A program made the position numbers and the translations under genes. Of a stretch of 7,093 nucleotides of DNA, positions 1 through 6,000 are shown in pieces; the first letter of the stretch is position 1, and every line of letters begins with the position of its first letter. Below the pieces are notes generated by a model, which searched no databases, was not told the origin of the DNA, and was given only the letters and a program-made list of their open reading frames with translations. The stretch comes from Actinomycetota bacterium (GTDB lineage Bacteria; Actinomycetota; Actinomycetes; Streptosporangiales; Streptosporangiaceae), in contig PMST01000243.1 in assembly GCA_003168295.1 (NCBI GenBank), positions 1 through 7,093 of the forward strand, given 5' to 3'.

Positions 1-367
1 TGGTCAGCCCGGACGGGTCGATCGCCATCGGGTCGAGGAGGACCTCGACCGGCCCGTCGCCCAGCCGGGTGCAGAGCACGCCGTGTTCGGCACCCGGGTC
101 GCGCCTGGTGAAGAAGCGCCGGCCGGCCCGCCAGACGGGAGTCCCCTCGTAGCCGACGCTGAGCAGTTCCCGTACCTGTTCGGCCAGCTCTTCCCGCCCG
201 CCCAGTTCCGAGCGCTGGGAGTCGAACAGGCTCGCCTGCGCGGCCAGCCAGTCGGCCCGCTCGTCGCTGGATATATCTTCCAGCCAGCGGTACGGATCGC
301 TGACCTGATGCCCGAGCAGATCCTCGGTCAGGCCCAGCCGGCGCGGCTGCGGATAACTGAACTCCAT
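1..367 (-). CDS. Prolyl oligopeptidase family (S9A) serine peptidase, N-terminal part
   Basis: Partial gene: 122 residues are visible and the rest runs off the left edge. The translation begins MEFSYPQPRR and carries DPYRWLED at residues 24-31, the signature at the start of the prolyl oligopeptidase beta-propeller domain. It is followed by an acidic helix (ERADWLAAQ) and by RRFFTRRDPG and EVLLDP, which match the first propeller blades. Family members are about 700 residues, cytoplasmic or secreted, and cleave short peptides after proline; some relatives are oligopeptidase B-like and cut after basic residues. The Ser-Asp-His triad is in the missing C-terminal domain, so activity and specificity cannot be judged. 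No signal peptide is visible, which suggests a cytosolic enzyme. The ATG at 367 is chosen because the family match starts right after it. It has no good Shine-Dalgarno site and may be leaderless. The HNH gene is divergent, 117 bases away. Confidence 0.86.
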   Translation of the reverse strand, partial: MEFSYPQPRRLGLTEDLLGHQVSDPYRWLEDISSDERADWLAAQASLFDSQRSELGGREELAEQVRELLSVGYEGTPVWRAGRRFFTRRDPGAEHGVLCTRLGDGPVEVLLDPMAIDPSGLT

Positions 368-373
368 GCCGGA

Positions 374-379
374 ACTCTA
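374..379 (-). promoter_or_regulatory. Possible -10 box for leaderless peptidase transcript
   Basis: On the minus strand TAGAGT lies with its last base 7 bases before the ATG at 367. This would put the transcription start at or next to the start codon, a common leaderless arrangement in actinobacteria. It fits the lack of a usable Shine-Dalgarno site: the nearest GGGAG is about 17 bases upstream, too far. No convincing -35 hexamer is seen, so this is a weak call. Confidence 0.28.
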
Positions 380-474
380 TGGTCTCCCTCAGTTGTACGC
401 TTTAGGTAGTGGCGGATCGGCGTACCAGAGGACACACTAGAAGTATGGAGTCCAGATAGAGGTTCGGCGCCAGC

Positions 475-480
475 GGGAGG
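475..480 (+). promoter_or_regulatory. Ribosome binding site of the HNH gene
   Basis: GGGAGG lies 4 bases before the GTG at 485. The spacing is short but the match is strong. It supports this GTG as the start, and the resulting N-terminus MRRVLLLNVTFEPL agrees with the conserved beginning of the family. Confidence 0.6.
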
Positions 481-484
481 TGCG

Positions 485-1213
485 GTGCGGCGAGTTTTGC
501 TGCTCAACGTAACGTTTGAACCGCTGACCACAGTCGGCCTTCGCCGAGCCGTGTGTCTCGTCCTCGGCGGCAAGGCCGAAGTCGTCCACCACGACGCGGC
601 GGGCGCGGTCCTGCACGCGGCGTCGGTGGCCCTGCAAACGCCTTCGGTGATTAGGCTGAGCCGTTACGTCAGGATCCCGTATCGCAATCGCGTGCCGTTG
701 ACCAGGGCCGCCTTGATGCGCCGGGACAACTACAAGTGTGCCTACTGCGGCGGCCGCGCGGAGACCATCGACCACGTGATCCCGAGAAGCCGCAGCGGCC
801 AGCACATCTGGGAAAACTGCGTCGCCTCCTGCACCATCTGCAACCACCGCAAGGCGGACCGCCTGCTCGAGGAACTCGGCTGGACCCTGGCGGTGCCGCC
901 GGTGGTACCACGCGGCGCCCACTGGCGGCTAGTGGGCGCACAATACGACGGCGACCCCCAGTGGGCCGCCTATTTGCGTGAGTCCAGTGCCGCCTTAAAA
1001 CCCAGGGCCAGCCTGAGGTCCCCGCCTTTCCGCCGCCTCCAGCGGTGCGTCTTGTCTTTCTCCGGAACGGGCCAGGTATCACTCCTCGCCCAGCATCTTC
1101 CGCCCCCGCGCCAGTCCTTCGGGCGCCATCCGGCACTCGGTGATGGCCGAGAAGTCCACGGCGCGTGCGCTTGCCGTTACCGGCCCCGAAAAACCGAGTG
1201 TCTAGGCTGGTGA
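485..1213 (+). CDS. HNH endonuclease family protein with C-terminal extension
   Basis: The 242-residue product has a clear HNH nuclease core: two CxxC zinc pairs (CAYC at 85-88 and CTIC at 116-119), D96-H97 in TIDHVIPRSRSG, N111, and N120-H121 in CNHRKAD. The start MRRVLLLNVTFEPL and the end of the core (WRLVGAQYDGDPQWAAYL) match short actinobacterial HNH proteins as I recall them, normally about 165-180 residues. The family is presumed to be a metal-dependent DNA nuclease; its cellular role is not established. Residues from about 168 onward resemble nothing I know. This tail is rich in Arg, Pro and Ser, includes a TTA codon (995-997), and has a lower GC at third positions (roughly 70 percent by eye). 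It may be read-through into the upstream region of the next gene after loss of the ancestral stop. The core call is firm; the true C-terminus is uncertain. The dehydrogenase start follows 2 bases after the stop. Confidence 0.85.
   Translation: MRRVLLLNVTFEPLTTVGLRRAVCLVLGGKAEVVHHDAAGAVLHAASVALQTPSVIRLSRYVRIPYRNRVPLTRAALMRRDNYKCAYCGGRAETIDHVIPRSRSGQHIWENCVASCTICNHRKADRLLEELGWTLAVPPVVPRGAHWRLVGAQYDGDPQWAAYLRESSAALKPRASLRSPPFRRLQRCVLSFSGTGQVSLLAQHLPPPRQSFGRHPALGDGREVHGACACRYRPRKTECLGW
1203..1208 (+). promoter_or_regulatory. Possible -10 box of the dehydrogenase gene
   Basis: TAGGCT ends 7 bases before the ATG at 1216. With no strong ribosome binding site in front of that ATG (only GGTGAG directly abutting it), this is compatible with a leaderless or near-leaderless transcript starting inside the HNH tail. 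The -35 region is not recognisable. Co-transcription with the HNH gene remains an alternative. Confidence 0.3.
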
Positions 1214-1215
1214 GC

Positions 1216-2310
1216 ATGTCCGACCAACCGAAGATCTTCAGGATCGCGAAGATCCCGGCCGACGGCGTCGGTAAGGAGGTGGTCGAGGCCGGCCAGCGGG
1301 TACTCGACGCCGTCGCCGGGCAGTCGGACGGCAGGTTCGCGTTCGCCTGGGAAGAGTTTCCGTGGGGATCCGGGTACTACGACAAGACCGGCCGGATGAT
1401 GGCCGAAGACGGCCTGGAGCTCCTGAAGGACTTCGACGCCATCTTCTTCGGTGCCGTCGGGTGGCCGAACGTTCCTGACCACATCAGCCTGTGGGGCCTG
1501 CGGCTCAACATCACCCAGAACTTTGACCAGTGGGCCAATGTCCGGCCCGTCAGGTTCCTGCCCGGCATCCAGAGCCCGCTGCGCAAGGCCGACGAGACCG
1601 AACTGGACTGGGTCGTCGTCCGGGAGAACAGCGAGGGGGAGTACGCCGGGCTCGGCGGCCGTAACCTGTCCGCCCGCGGTCCTGGCAACGAGGTTGCCCT
1701 GCAGTCGGCGCTGTTCACCGAGAAGGGCTGCGAGCGGATCATGCGGTTCTCCTTCGACCTCGCCCGGACTCGCGCGAACAAGAAGGTGTCCAGCGTCACC
1801 AAGTCAAACGCGCAGCAGTACGGCATGGTCTTGTGGGACGAGACGTTCCGCCGGGTGGCGCTCGACTACCCCGACGTGGCCACCGAGAGCGTCCTGGTCG
1901 ATGCGATGAGCGCCAAGTTCGTCCTGCATCCCGAGGACCTGTCGGTAGTGGTGGCCTCGAACCTGCACGCCGACATCCTGTCCGACCTGGGCTCGGCCAT
2001 CGCAGGCAGCCTCGGCCTGGCCGCGAGCGCGAACCTCAACCCGGAGCGGCGCTTCCCCAGCATGTTCGAGCCCGTGCACGGTTCCGCTCCTGACATCGCC
2101 GGCCGCGGTATCAGTAACCCGATCGGCGCCATCGGCAGCGGCGCGCTGATGCTGGATCACCTCGGCCTGCACGCCGACGCCCGGCGGATCGAGGCGGCGA
2201 TCGAAGCGACCACCGCGGCCGGGCACGTCACCCGCGATGTCGGCGGCACCGCGGACACCGCAGAGGTCACCGACGCCATCATCGAGGCGCTGCGGGCGAG
2301 CGCAGGTTAG
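1216..2310 (+). CDS. Tartrate/D-malate dehydrogenase-like, isocitrate/isopropylmalate dehydrogenase family
   Basis: A 364-residue cytosolic beta-decarboxylating dehydrogenase. Enzymes of this branch oxidise D-malate, tartrate or related 2-hydroxy acids with NAD+ and a divalent metal. Visible family marks are the N-terminal IPADGVGKEV (13-22), SLWG (91-94), the substrate arginines R110 (NVRP) and R136 (VVREN), GEYAGLGGR (141-149), the catalytic lysine K196 in TKSN, and the metal aspartates D229 (VDAM), D253 and D257 (ADILSD). The cofactor-side block SANLNPERRFPSMFEPVHGSAPDIAG (271-296) is typical of the tartrate/D-malate branch. The first of the three conserved substrate arginines, ten residues before R110, is a threonine (T100) here, so the substrate may differ. 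ATG at 1216 is preferred over an in-frame upstream ATG at 1165, because the family begins at MSDQPKIFRIAKIP and the extra 17 residues would overlap the HNH gene. The stop is convergent with the hydrolase gene. Confidence 0.92.
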   Translation: MSDQPKIFRIAKIPADGVGKEVVEAGQRVLDAVAGQSDGRFAFAWEEFPWGSGYYDKTGRMMAEDGLELLKDFDAIFFGAVGWPNVPDHISLWGLRLNITQNFDQWANVRPVRFLPGIQSPLRKADETELDWVVVRENSEGEYAGLGGRNLSARGPGNEVALQSALFTEKGCERIMRFSFDLARTRANKKVSSVTKSNAQQYGMVLWDETFRRVALDYPDVATESVLVDAMSAKFVLHPEDLSVVVASNLHADILSDLGSAIAGSLGLAASANLNPERRFPSMFEPVHGSAPDIAGRGISNPIGAIGSGALMLDHLGLHADARRIEAAIEATTAAGHVTRDVGGTADTAEVTDAIIEALRASAG

Positions 2311-2393
2311 CCACGTACGAGCACCGCGGAGATCGCCACTGACAGCGGGAACGCACACAGCATGATCGCTCCCATGGCGCCCGGGCCCGCGTG

Positions 2394-3140
2394 CTATGCG
2401 CGGCCGGTTTCCCGTCCGGCGAGCGCGAGGATCTCCCCGGCGACCAGGTCCGGCTGGTCGGCCGGGATGAGATGGCCGCTGTCCGCGGCGACCCGAACGA
2501 CCGAGTCCGGGAACTGCGCCGCCAGGTCACGCTGCATCTCTTGCCACGCCTGCTCGCACCGGTTCCGGTCCCTCGGCCCGAAGCCGAACTCGTCGGGTAT
2601 CCAGTCCGCCCGGCCGTGCGTGATCACCGTCACCGGCACGCGCTCCGGATCAGGCAGGCCCCTGACGAACTCGTCGGCCTGCAAGGCCTGCTCGGTGTCG
2701 TAGGGACTGAGCTCCCGCAGCCGCGCATGGAAAGCGTCAGGCAGCAGTTCCCGCCAGCGTTCGTGCCGGGCGTCGACCAGTACCATCCCGGTCACCTCAC
2801 CGGGGTGGGCGGCCGCGAACGCCCGGATGATGTGGCCGCCGAACGAATGGCCGGCCAGCACGTACGGCGGGGGCACCGGCAACTCGGCCACCCAGCTCTC
2901 CAGGTCCGCCGCCCAGGCCTCGAACGACCAGGGCCCGGCGGGATCGCTGGAACCATGGCCCGCCCGGTCGTAGCTGTAGCTGGCGGTAACCCGCGCGACC
3001 CGCTCCTGGACCTCCCGCCACAACCTGCTATCGCAGCCAGATCCCGCCTCAAGTACCACGGCCGGCGCGCCGGCACCCCCTTCGACCACGTGCAGGCCTC
3101 GCCCGCGCACCTCTATCCTGCGGTCACTGAGAGCTCTCAC
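2394..3140 (-). CDS. Alpha/beta hydrolase
   Basis: A 248-residue protein with the full alpha/beta hydrolase fold plan. It has an N-terminal strand and oxyanion region (VVLEAGSGCDSRLW, 28-41), the DRAGHGSSD turn (58-66), the nucleophile elbow GHSFGG with Ser99, a conserved VLVDARHE strand (120-127), and the C-terminal SGH motif with His223. The likely acid is Asp179 (HGRADW), with Asp123 as a less usual alternative. The sequence resembles soluble esterase/lipase-like actinobacterial hydrolases; the substrate cannot be inferred. No signal peptide or membrane segment is visible, so it is probably cytosolic. The start is GTG at 3140: AAGGG lies 4 bases upstream, and no suitable ATG is present. 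A TACAAA hexamer 7 bases upstream could be a -10 box. It follows the 129-residue gene on the same strand by 86 bases, with a possible terminator between, so shared transcription is doubtful. Confidence 0.9.
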   Translation of the reverse strand: MRALSDRRIEVRGRGLHVVEGGAGAPAVVLEAGSGCDSRLWREVQERVARVTASYSYDRAGHGSSDPAGPWSFEAWAADLESWVAELPVPPPYVLAGHSFGGHIIRAFAAAHPGEVTGMVLVDARHERWRELLPDAFHARLRELSPYDTEQALQADEFVRGLPDPERVPVTVITHGRADWIPDEFGFGPRDRNRCEQAWQEMQRDLAAQFPDSVVRVAADSGHLIPADQPDLVAGEILALAGRETGRA

Positions 3141-3205
3141 GTCACCCTTTGTACCCGAGCGGCCTGGGCCGAGCCGTCAGCGGGACCCGTGCGACTGCCT
3201 TACTG

Positions 3206-3228
3206 AAGCGGCCGGGCTGTGCCCGCTT
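3206..3228 (-). terminator. Possible stem-loop terminator after the 129-residue gene
   Basis: On the minus strand a GC-rich inverted repeat starts at the stop codon. AAGCGG (3223-3228) pairs with CCGCTT (3206-3211); an alternative pairing extends through GGGC and GCCC with a bulge. There is no U-tract, which is common for actinobacterial terminators. It sits between two same-strand genes and may separate their transcription. Confidence 0.35.
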
Positions 3229-3616
3229 AGACGCTGACCCAGCCGGTGACCACGGGGGATTGGTCGGTCACCGGGCCTAGTCGGCTCCGGAGGCTGATCT
3301 GGCCCGGCGGCACGGCCTCCGCGCCGAACCGTCCGAGTTCGTCCGCCTCGACGGTGATCACCCCGTCGGCATGCCTGATGTCCACCACGGCCGGCTGCCG
3401 CGGTATCAGCTGGCCGATTAGCCGCCGCTCGTCCCCGATGCCGGTGCCGGTGATCTCGAGCTCGATGGTCAGCCCGCTGGCGCGGAACGACAGCTGGCGC
3501 CATTCGGGCGAGCCGCGCATCGCCGATGCTCCGGCCTCGGACAGGGTGCCGGTCACCTCCGTGTGGGGCAGGGTACCGGGAGCCATCTCGGCCGGCCGGG
3601 CGTTTTGGGTGTTCAC
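3227..3616 (-). CDS. Small protein resembling sigma-factor/CHAT-associated actinobacterial family
   Basis: A 129-residue soluble protein with no catalytic motif, signal peptide or membrane segment that I can see. Residues 38-127 read as a compact beta-rich module: RQLSFRASGLTIELEI, then RRLIGQLIPRQPAVVDIRH, then GVITVEADELGRF, PPGQISLR and VVTGWV. From memory, this pattern matches the C-terminal part of small actinobacterial proteins encoded beside ECF-type sigma factor and CHAT-domain genes, sometimes labelled carboxypeptidase-regulatory-like. Those relatives carry an extra N-terminal helical segment that is not recognisable here. Neither partner is adjacent here. The GTG start at 3616 is chosen for the GGAAGG ribosome site 8 bases upstream. 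An upstream in-frame ATG at 3691 would translate through the probable promoter. Function is unknown. It lies 91 bases after the glycosyltransferase stop on the same strand but seems to have its own promoter. Confidence 0.72.
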   Translation of the reverse strand: MNTQNARPAEMAPGTLPHTEVTGTLSEAGASAMRGSPEWRQLSFRASGLTIELEITGTGIGDERRLIGQLIPRQPAVVDIRHADGVITVEADELGRFGAEAVPPGQISLRSRLGPVTDQSPVVTGWVSV

Positions 3617-3624
3617 AAGGCCAT

Positions 3625-3630
3625 CCTTCC
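3625..3630 (-). promoter_or_regulatory. Ribosome binding site deciding the start at 3616
   Basis: GGAAGG on the minus strand lies 8 bases before GTG at 3616. This is better than anything near the in-frame upstream ATG at 3691, and favours the 129-residue product over a 154-residue one. Confidence 0.6.
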
Positions 3631-3662
3631 CGATGTCGGCCGCCGCCGAACGGAAGTCTTTT

Positions 3663-3691
3663 ATTATCCTTGAGAATACTCTACATGACAC
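3663..3691 (-). promoter_or_regulatory. Putative promoter of the 129-residue gene
   Basis: On the minus strand GTGTCA (3686-3691, 4 of 6 to TTGACA) is followed after exactly 17 bases by GATAAT (3663-3668, 5 of 6 to TATAAT). It lies in a conspicuously AT-rich patch between the glycosyltransferase stop and the next start. Transcription would begin near 3656, giving a leader of about 40 bases that contains the ribosome site. Confidence 0.45.
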
Positions 3692-3706
3692 GACTAGTGC
3701 CGACCA

Positions 3707-5695
3707 TTACTGACCTAACACTTTGGCGCGCTCCGGGCGCTGACCAAGTGGAAGCGGCTGATGCGGGTACCCCTGAGCCCGCGTCAGCCGCCGCTGCGTC
3801 CGGCGGGCGGCCGCCAGGGCGGGGAACGGACGGGTGGGAAGCGAGATCACCGCTTCCAGCGTGGCGAGCCGCCGCAGGAACGCGTAAGCGAACCAGGTCG
3901 GCAGCCACAAGATGCTGTGCCAGTACCGATGTTTGATGGCCAGCGGCAGGCTGACGGCCAGCGGGACTCCGCCGCCCGCGGCGTAAAGCAGACCGAACGT
4001 GACCACGTTCTGCCGGTAGCTCGGATGCGTCAGCACGAGCTCGAGCATGAAGATGGGGGCGACCAGGCCTGCCTGCAGTGAAAACCAGGAGAAGCCCCGG
4101 CGTACCGTCCAGAACCACACCCGCGGCCCGGCTAGGCCGGCGCGCAGCGGCACGTGCCGGGCGTAGACGTGAAAGCTGGCCCGCGCCCACCTGGTGCGCT
4201 GCTCCAGGAACTCGCCCACGTTACGCGGCACGTCCTCGTACGAGCGAATGCGCGGGTCGACCACCACCCGGTAGCCGAGCCGCCCGATCTGCATGGTGAG
4301 GTCGGAATCCTCACCGTTCATCCCAACCGGGAAGCCGCCGGCGATGACCGCGGGTCCCCGGCGAAAGGCGGTGAAGGTACCGGGAATGACGACGATGCCG
4401 TCGACCATGCTCTGTCCCAGTCGGGCGAACCGGAACTGGAAGAAGGTCTCGAGGGCGCGCATCCGGTGGAACCAGGTCACGTCATCGGTCCTGGGCTCTT
4501 CCATGGCGCCCACAGAGCCGACGCGCGGATCGCGGAACCACGGGACGGAGTAGGTCAGCGCATCCGGGCCCATCACGCAGTCCGCGTCGATGCGGATGAC
4601 GATCTCGGCGTTGGTGATGGCGAGCCCGCGGTTGAGCGCGGCCGCCTGCCGGGCGTTCGGCCGGCTCAGGACCTGGCCGCGTGCGTGTGTGAAGGCCGCC
4701 AACTCGGCCGACGCGATCTTCGCGGTGTCGTCGACTGACCCGTCGTCGGACACCACGACGTACACCGGGCCGCCGTACCGTCCGGCGGCTACGTCGATGG
4801 AGCGGAGCAGCCTGGCGATGTTGCCCGCTTCGTTATACGCCGGGATGATCACATCGACGGGCGGCCGTTCGCCGCCGGGCGCAGGTAGCTTCCGGTTAGT
4901 CCACCAGAGCAGCCACAACGGGGCAGATAGCAGCACGAACAAGATGCTGACGGCGTACAGCGGAACGAACACCTGCCACGCCGAGCTAAGGTTGCCCGGT
5001 TCGGCCAGAAACGCGTAACTGATGATCAGGAGGACCACGACGGTGATCAGCGAGCAGCAGGCGAGCACGCTGTCCCACAGCCAGCGCGGACGCTGGCGCG
5101 GCACCGTGGTCCCGCGCGGCAGTACGAAGGTCGTGAAGCTGAGACGGGTGATGACCAGCCCGCCCACGAGCAGGTTCGCCAGCGTTGCCTCGATCCCGAA
5201 CGGAGCGATTAGCCATCCGGTCGCCATGCCGGCCACGATCAGCAGCGCCTGAAGCAGCACCGAGATGGTGGTGTAGAGCACGACGTGGGACAGGATCGCG
5301 ACCCGCCTGGTCAGGCTGGCCCGCGCGACGACGGCCAGCCCGACGATATAGGCCACCGCGAAGAACTGCGTGGCCGGGCGCAGCCGGGCGACATATCCGT
5401 TGACGGTAGCGGGATCCCGGCTGATCGTGGCCGCGACGGCGCGTACGGCACCGGCGTAGGCACCGGGTAGCGCTGGCCGCTGCCAGCCCAGGAATAGCAG
5501 CCCCAGGCCCGTGACCACGGCGAGGAAGGTCCAGGTGCGCGGGCGGTAGGCGGGCGTCTTCACGTGCAGCGGGATGGCCACGTAGGCCTTGCCGTCGCCC
5601 TGGTCCTCGGTACCCTCGGCGCCGACGGGCAGCAGGCAGGCGGCCACCAGAGCCACGAGAAGTCCGATTGTCGCCGCGAGGAGCGTTATGTTCAT
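3707..5695 (-). CDS. Processive family 2 glycosyltransferase, multi-pass membrane polysaccharide synthase
   Basis: A 662-residue integral membrane enzyme of the GT2 class that includes cellulose, hyaluronan, alginate and poly-GlcNAc synthases. The cytosolic catalytic domain (about 279-520) has VDVIIPAYNEAGN (280-292), DDGS with D317-D318, the DAD motif (370-372), GED (461-463) as the catalytic-base region, and QRTRW (499-503), the QxxRW motif of processive enzymes. About seven membrane segments precede it (near 3-23, 54-71, 108-125, 131-157, 160-183, 207-230, 239-266) and about three follow (near 535-555, 563-586, 593-609). Basic residues in alternate loops fit an outside N-terminus and a cytosolic catalytic domain. 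No PilZ domain is present. ATG at 5695 is supported by GGGAG 5 bases upstream. The only in-frame TTA codon I found is three codons before the stop (3716-3718). It would polymerise an activated sugar and pass the chain through the membrane; which sugar is not predictable. A HlyD-type adaptor is divergent. Confidence 0.94.
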   Translation of the reverse strand: MNITLLAATIGLLVALVAACLLPVGAEGTEDQGDGKAYVAIPLHVKTPAYRPRTWTFLAVVTGLGLLFLGWQRPALPGAYAGAVRAVAATISRDPATVNGYVARLRPATQFFAVAYIVGLAVVARASLTRRVAILSHVVLYTTISVLLQALLIVAGMATGWLIAPFGIEATLANLLVGGLVITRLSFTTFVLPRGTTVPRQRPRWLWDSVLACCSLITVVVLLIISYAFLAEPGNLSSAWQVFVPLYAVSILFVLLSAPLWLLWWTNRKLPAPGGERPPVDVIIPAYNEAGNIARLLRSIDVAAGRYGGPVYVVVSDDGSVDDTAKIASAELAAFTHARGQVLSRPNARQAAALNRGLAITNAEIVIRIDADCVMGPDALTYSVPWFRDPRVGSVGAMEEPRTDDVTWFHRMRALETFFQFRFARLGQSMVDGIVVIPGTFTAFRRGPAVIAGGFPVGMNGEDSDLTMQIGRLGYRVVVDPRIRSYEDVPRNVGEFLEQRTRWARASFHVYARHVPLRAGLAGPRVWFWTVRRGFSWFSLQAGLVAPIFMLELVLTHPSYRQNVVTFGLLYAAGGGVPLAVSLPLAIKHRYWHSILWLPTWFAYAFLRRLATLEAVISLPTRPFPALAAARRTQRRLTRAQGYPHQPLPLGQRPERAKVLGQ

Positions 5696-5757
5696 TTAAT
5701 CTCCCGCAAGTGGCCCATCTGTCCGCCTCCGCGTTGCTAGCCAGCGATTGCTGAGTC

Positions 5758-5785
5758 GTAATAAATAAGGTTTAGGGTTTGTCGC
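5758..5785 (-). promoter_or_regulatory. Weak candidate promoter of the glycosyltransferase gene
   Basis: On the minus strand GCGACA (5780-5785) and TATTAC (5758-5763) are separated by 16 bases. Each matches the consensus at 4 of 6 positions. The leader would be about 55-60 bases. The -35 half lies inside one arm of the inverted repeat at 5779-5810, which would suit a repressor site. It is a weak match. Confidence 0.3.
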
Positions 5786-5810
5786 ATCGTTTTGGCCCAG
5801 AATGCGAAAA
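5779..5810. repeat. Inverted repeat, possible operator
   Basis: TTGTCGCAT (5779-5787) and ATGCGAAAA (5802-5810) are inverted copies with one mismatch in 9, separated by 14 bases. The arm centres are 23 bases apart, roughly two helical turns, as expected for a dimeric regulator. The left arm overlaps the candidate -35 of the glycosyltransferase gene. Confidence 0.4.
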
Positions 5811-5910
5811 AGCATAACGGCACGCCGTCGAGCCGGGTGGCCTGTATTGTCTCTAACTGGTACTTTCCCCGTATGCCGTATAACCTGGTCGGAGCGCTGG
5901 CCTATGGCTA

Positions 5911-5932
5911 ATCGAGCAAGATTGCGCTCGAT
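5911..5932. repeat. Perfect hairpin-forming inverted repeat
   Basis: ATCGAGC (5911-5917) and GCTCGAT (5926-5932) are perfect inverted arms around an 8-base loop. No T-run follows on either strand, so it is not a classic terminator. It lies about 130 bases before the adaptor start and could be a leader-RNA structure or a protein binding site. Confidence 0.45.
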
Positions 5933-6000
5933 GCGGCCGACGTGACCAGTAAATTATGGGGTGTTCGTCTCCGCGGTCTTGCCATGCCTGTAATTTAACC

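Noticed and set aside
31..50. GGTCGAG/CTCGACC inverted repeat
   Set aside because: It lies inside peptidase coding sequence and is explained by ordinary codons (EVLLDP). No positional reason for a regulatory role.
83..409. Plus-strand frame of 108 codons at the left edge
   Set aside because: The minus strand there encodes an unmistakable prolyl oligopeptidase N-terminus with DPYRWLED.
1804..2358. Minus-strand frame of 184 codons over the dehydrogenase C-terminus
   Set aside because: Shadow of a strongly conserved dehydrogenase; no motif in its translation.
2391..3206. Open plus-strand frame of 271 codons over the alpha/beta hydrolase
   Set aside because: The minus-strand product has a complete catalytic plan (GHSFGG, C-terminal SGH); the plus-strand product has no family resemblance.
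3617..3691. Longer form (154 residues) of the small protein, starting at ATG 3691
   Set aside because: It would translate the probable promoter and an AT-rich segment (MSCRVFSRIIKDFRS), while GTG at 3616 has a good ribosome site and the family-like part is entirely downstream.
5769..5780. GGTTTAGGGTTT, which resembles a plant telomere repeat
   Set aside because: A single short occurrence without tandem copies in bacterial intergenic DNA; coincidence.
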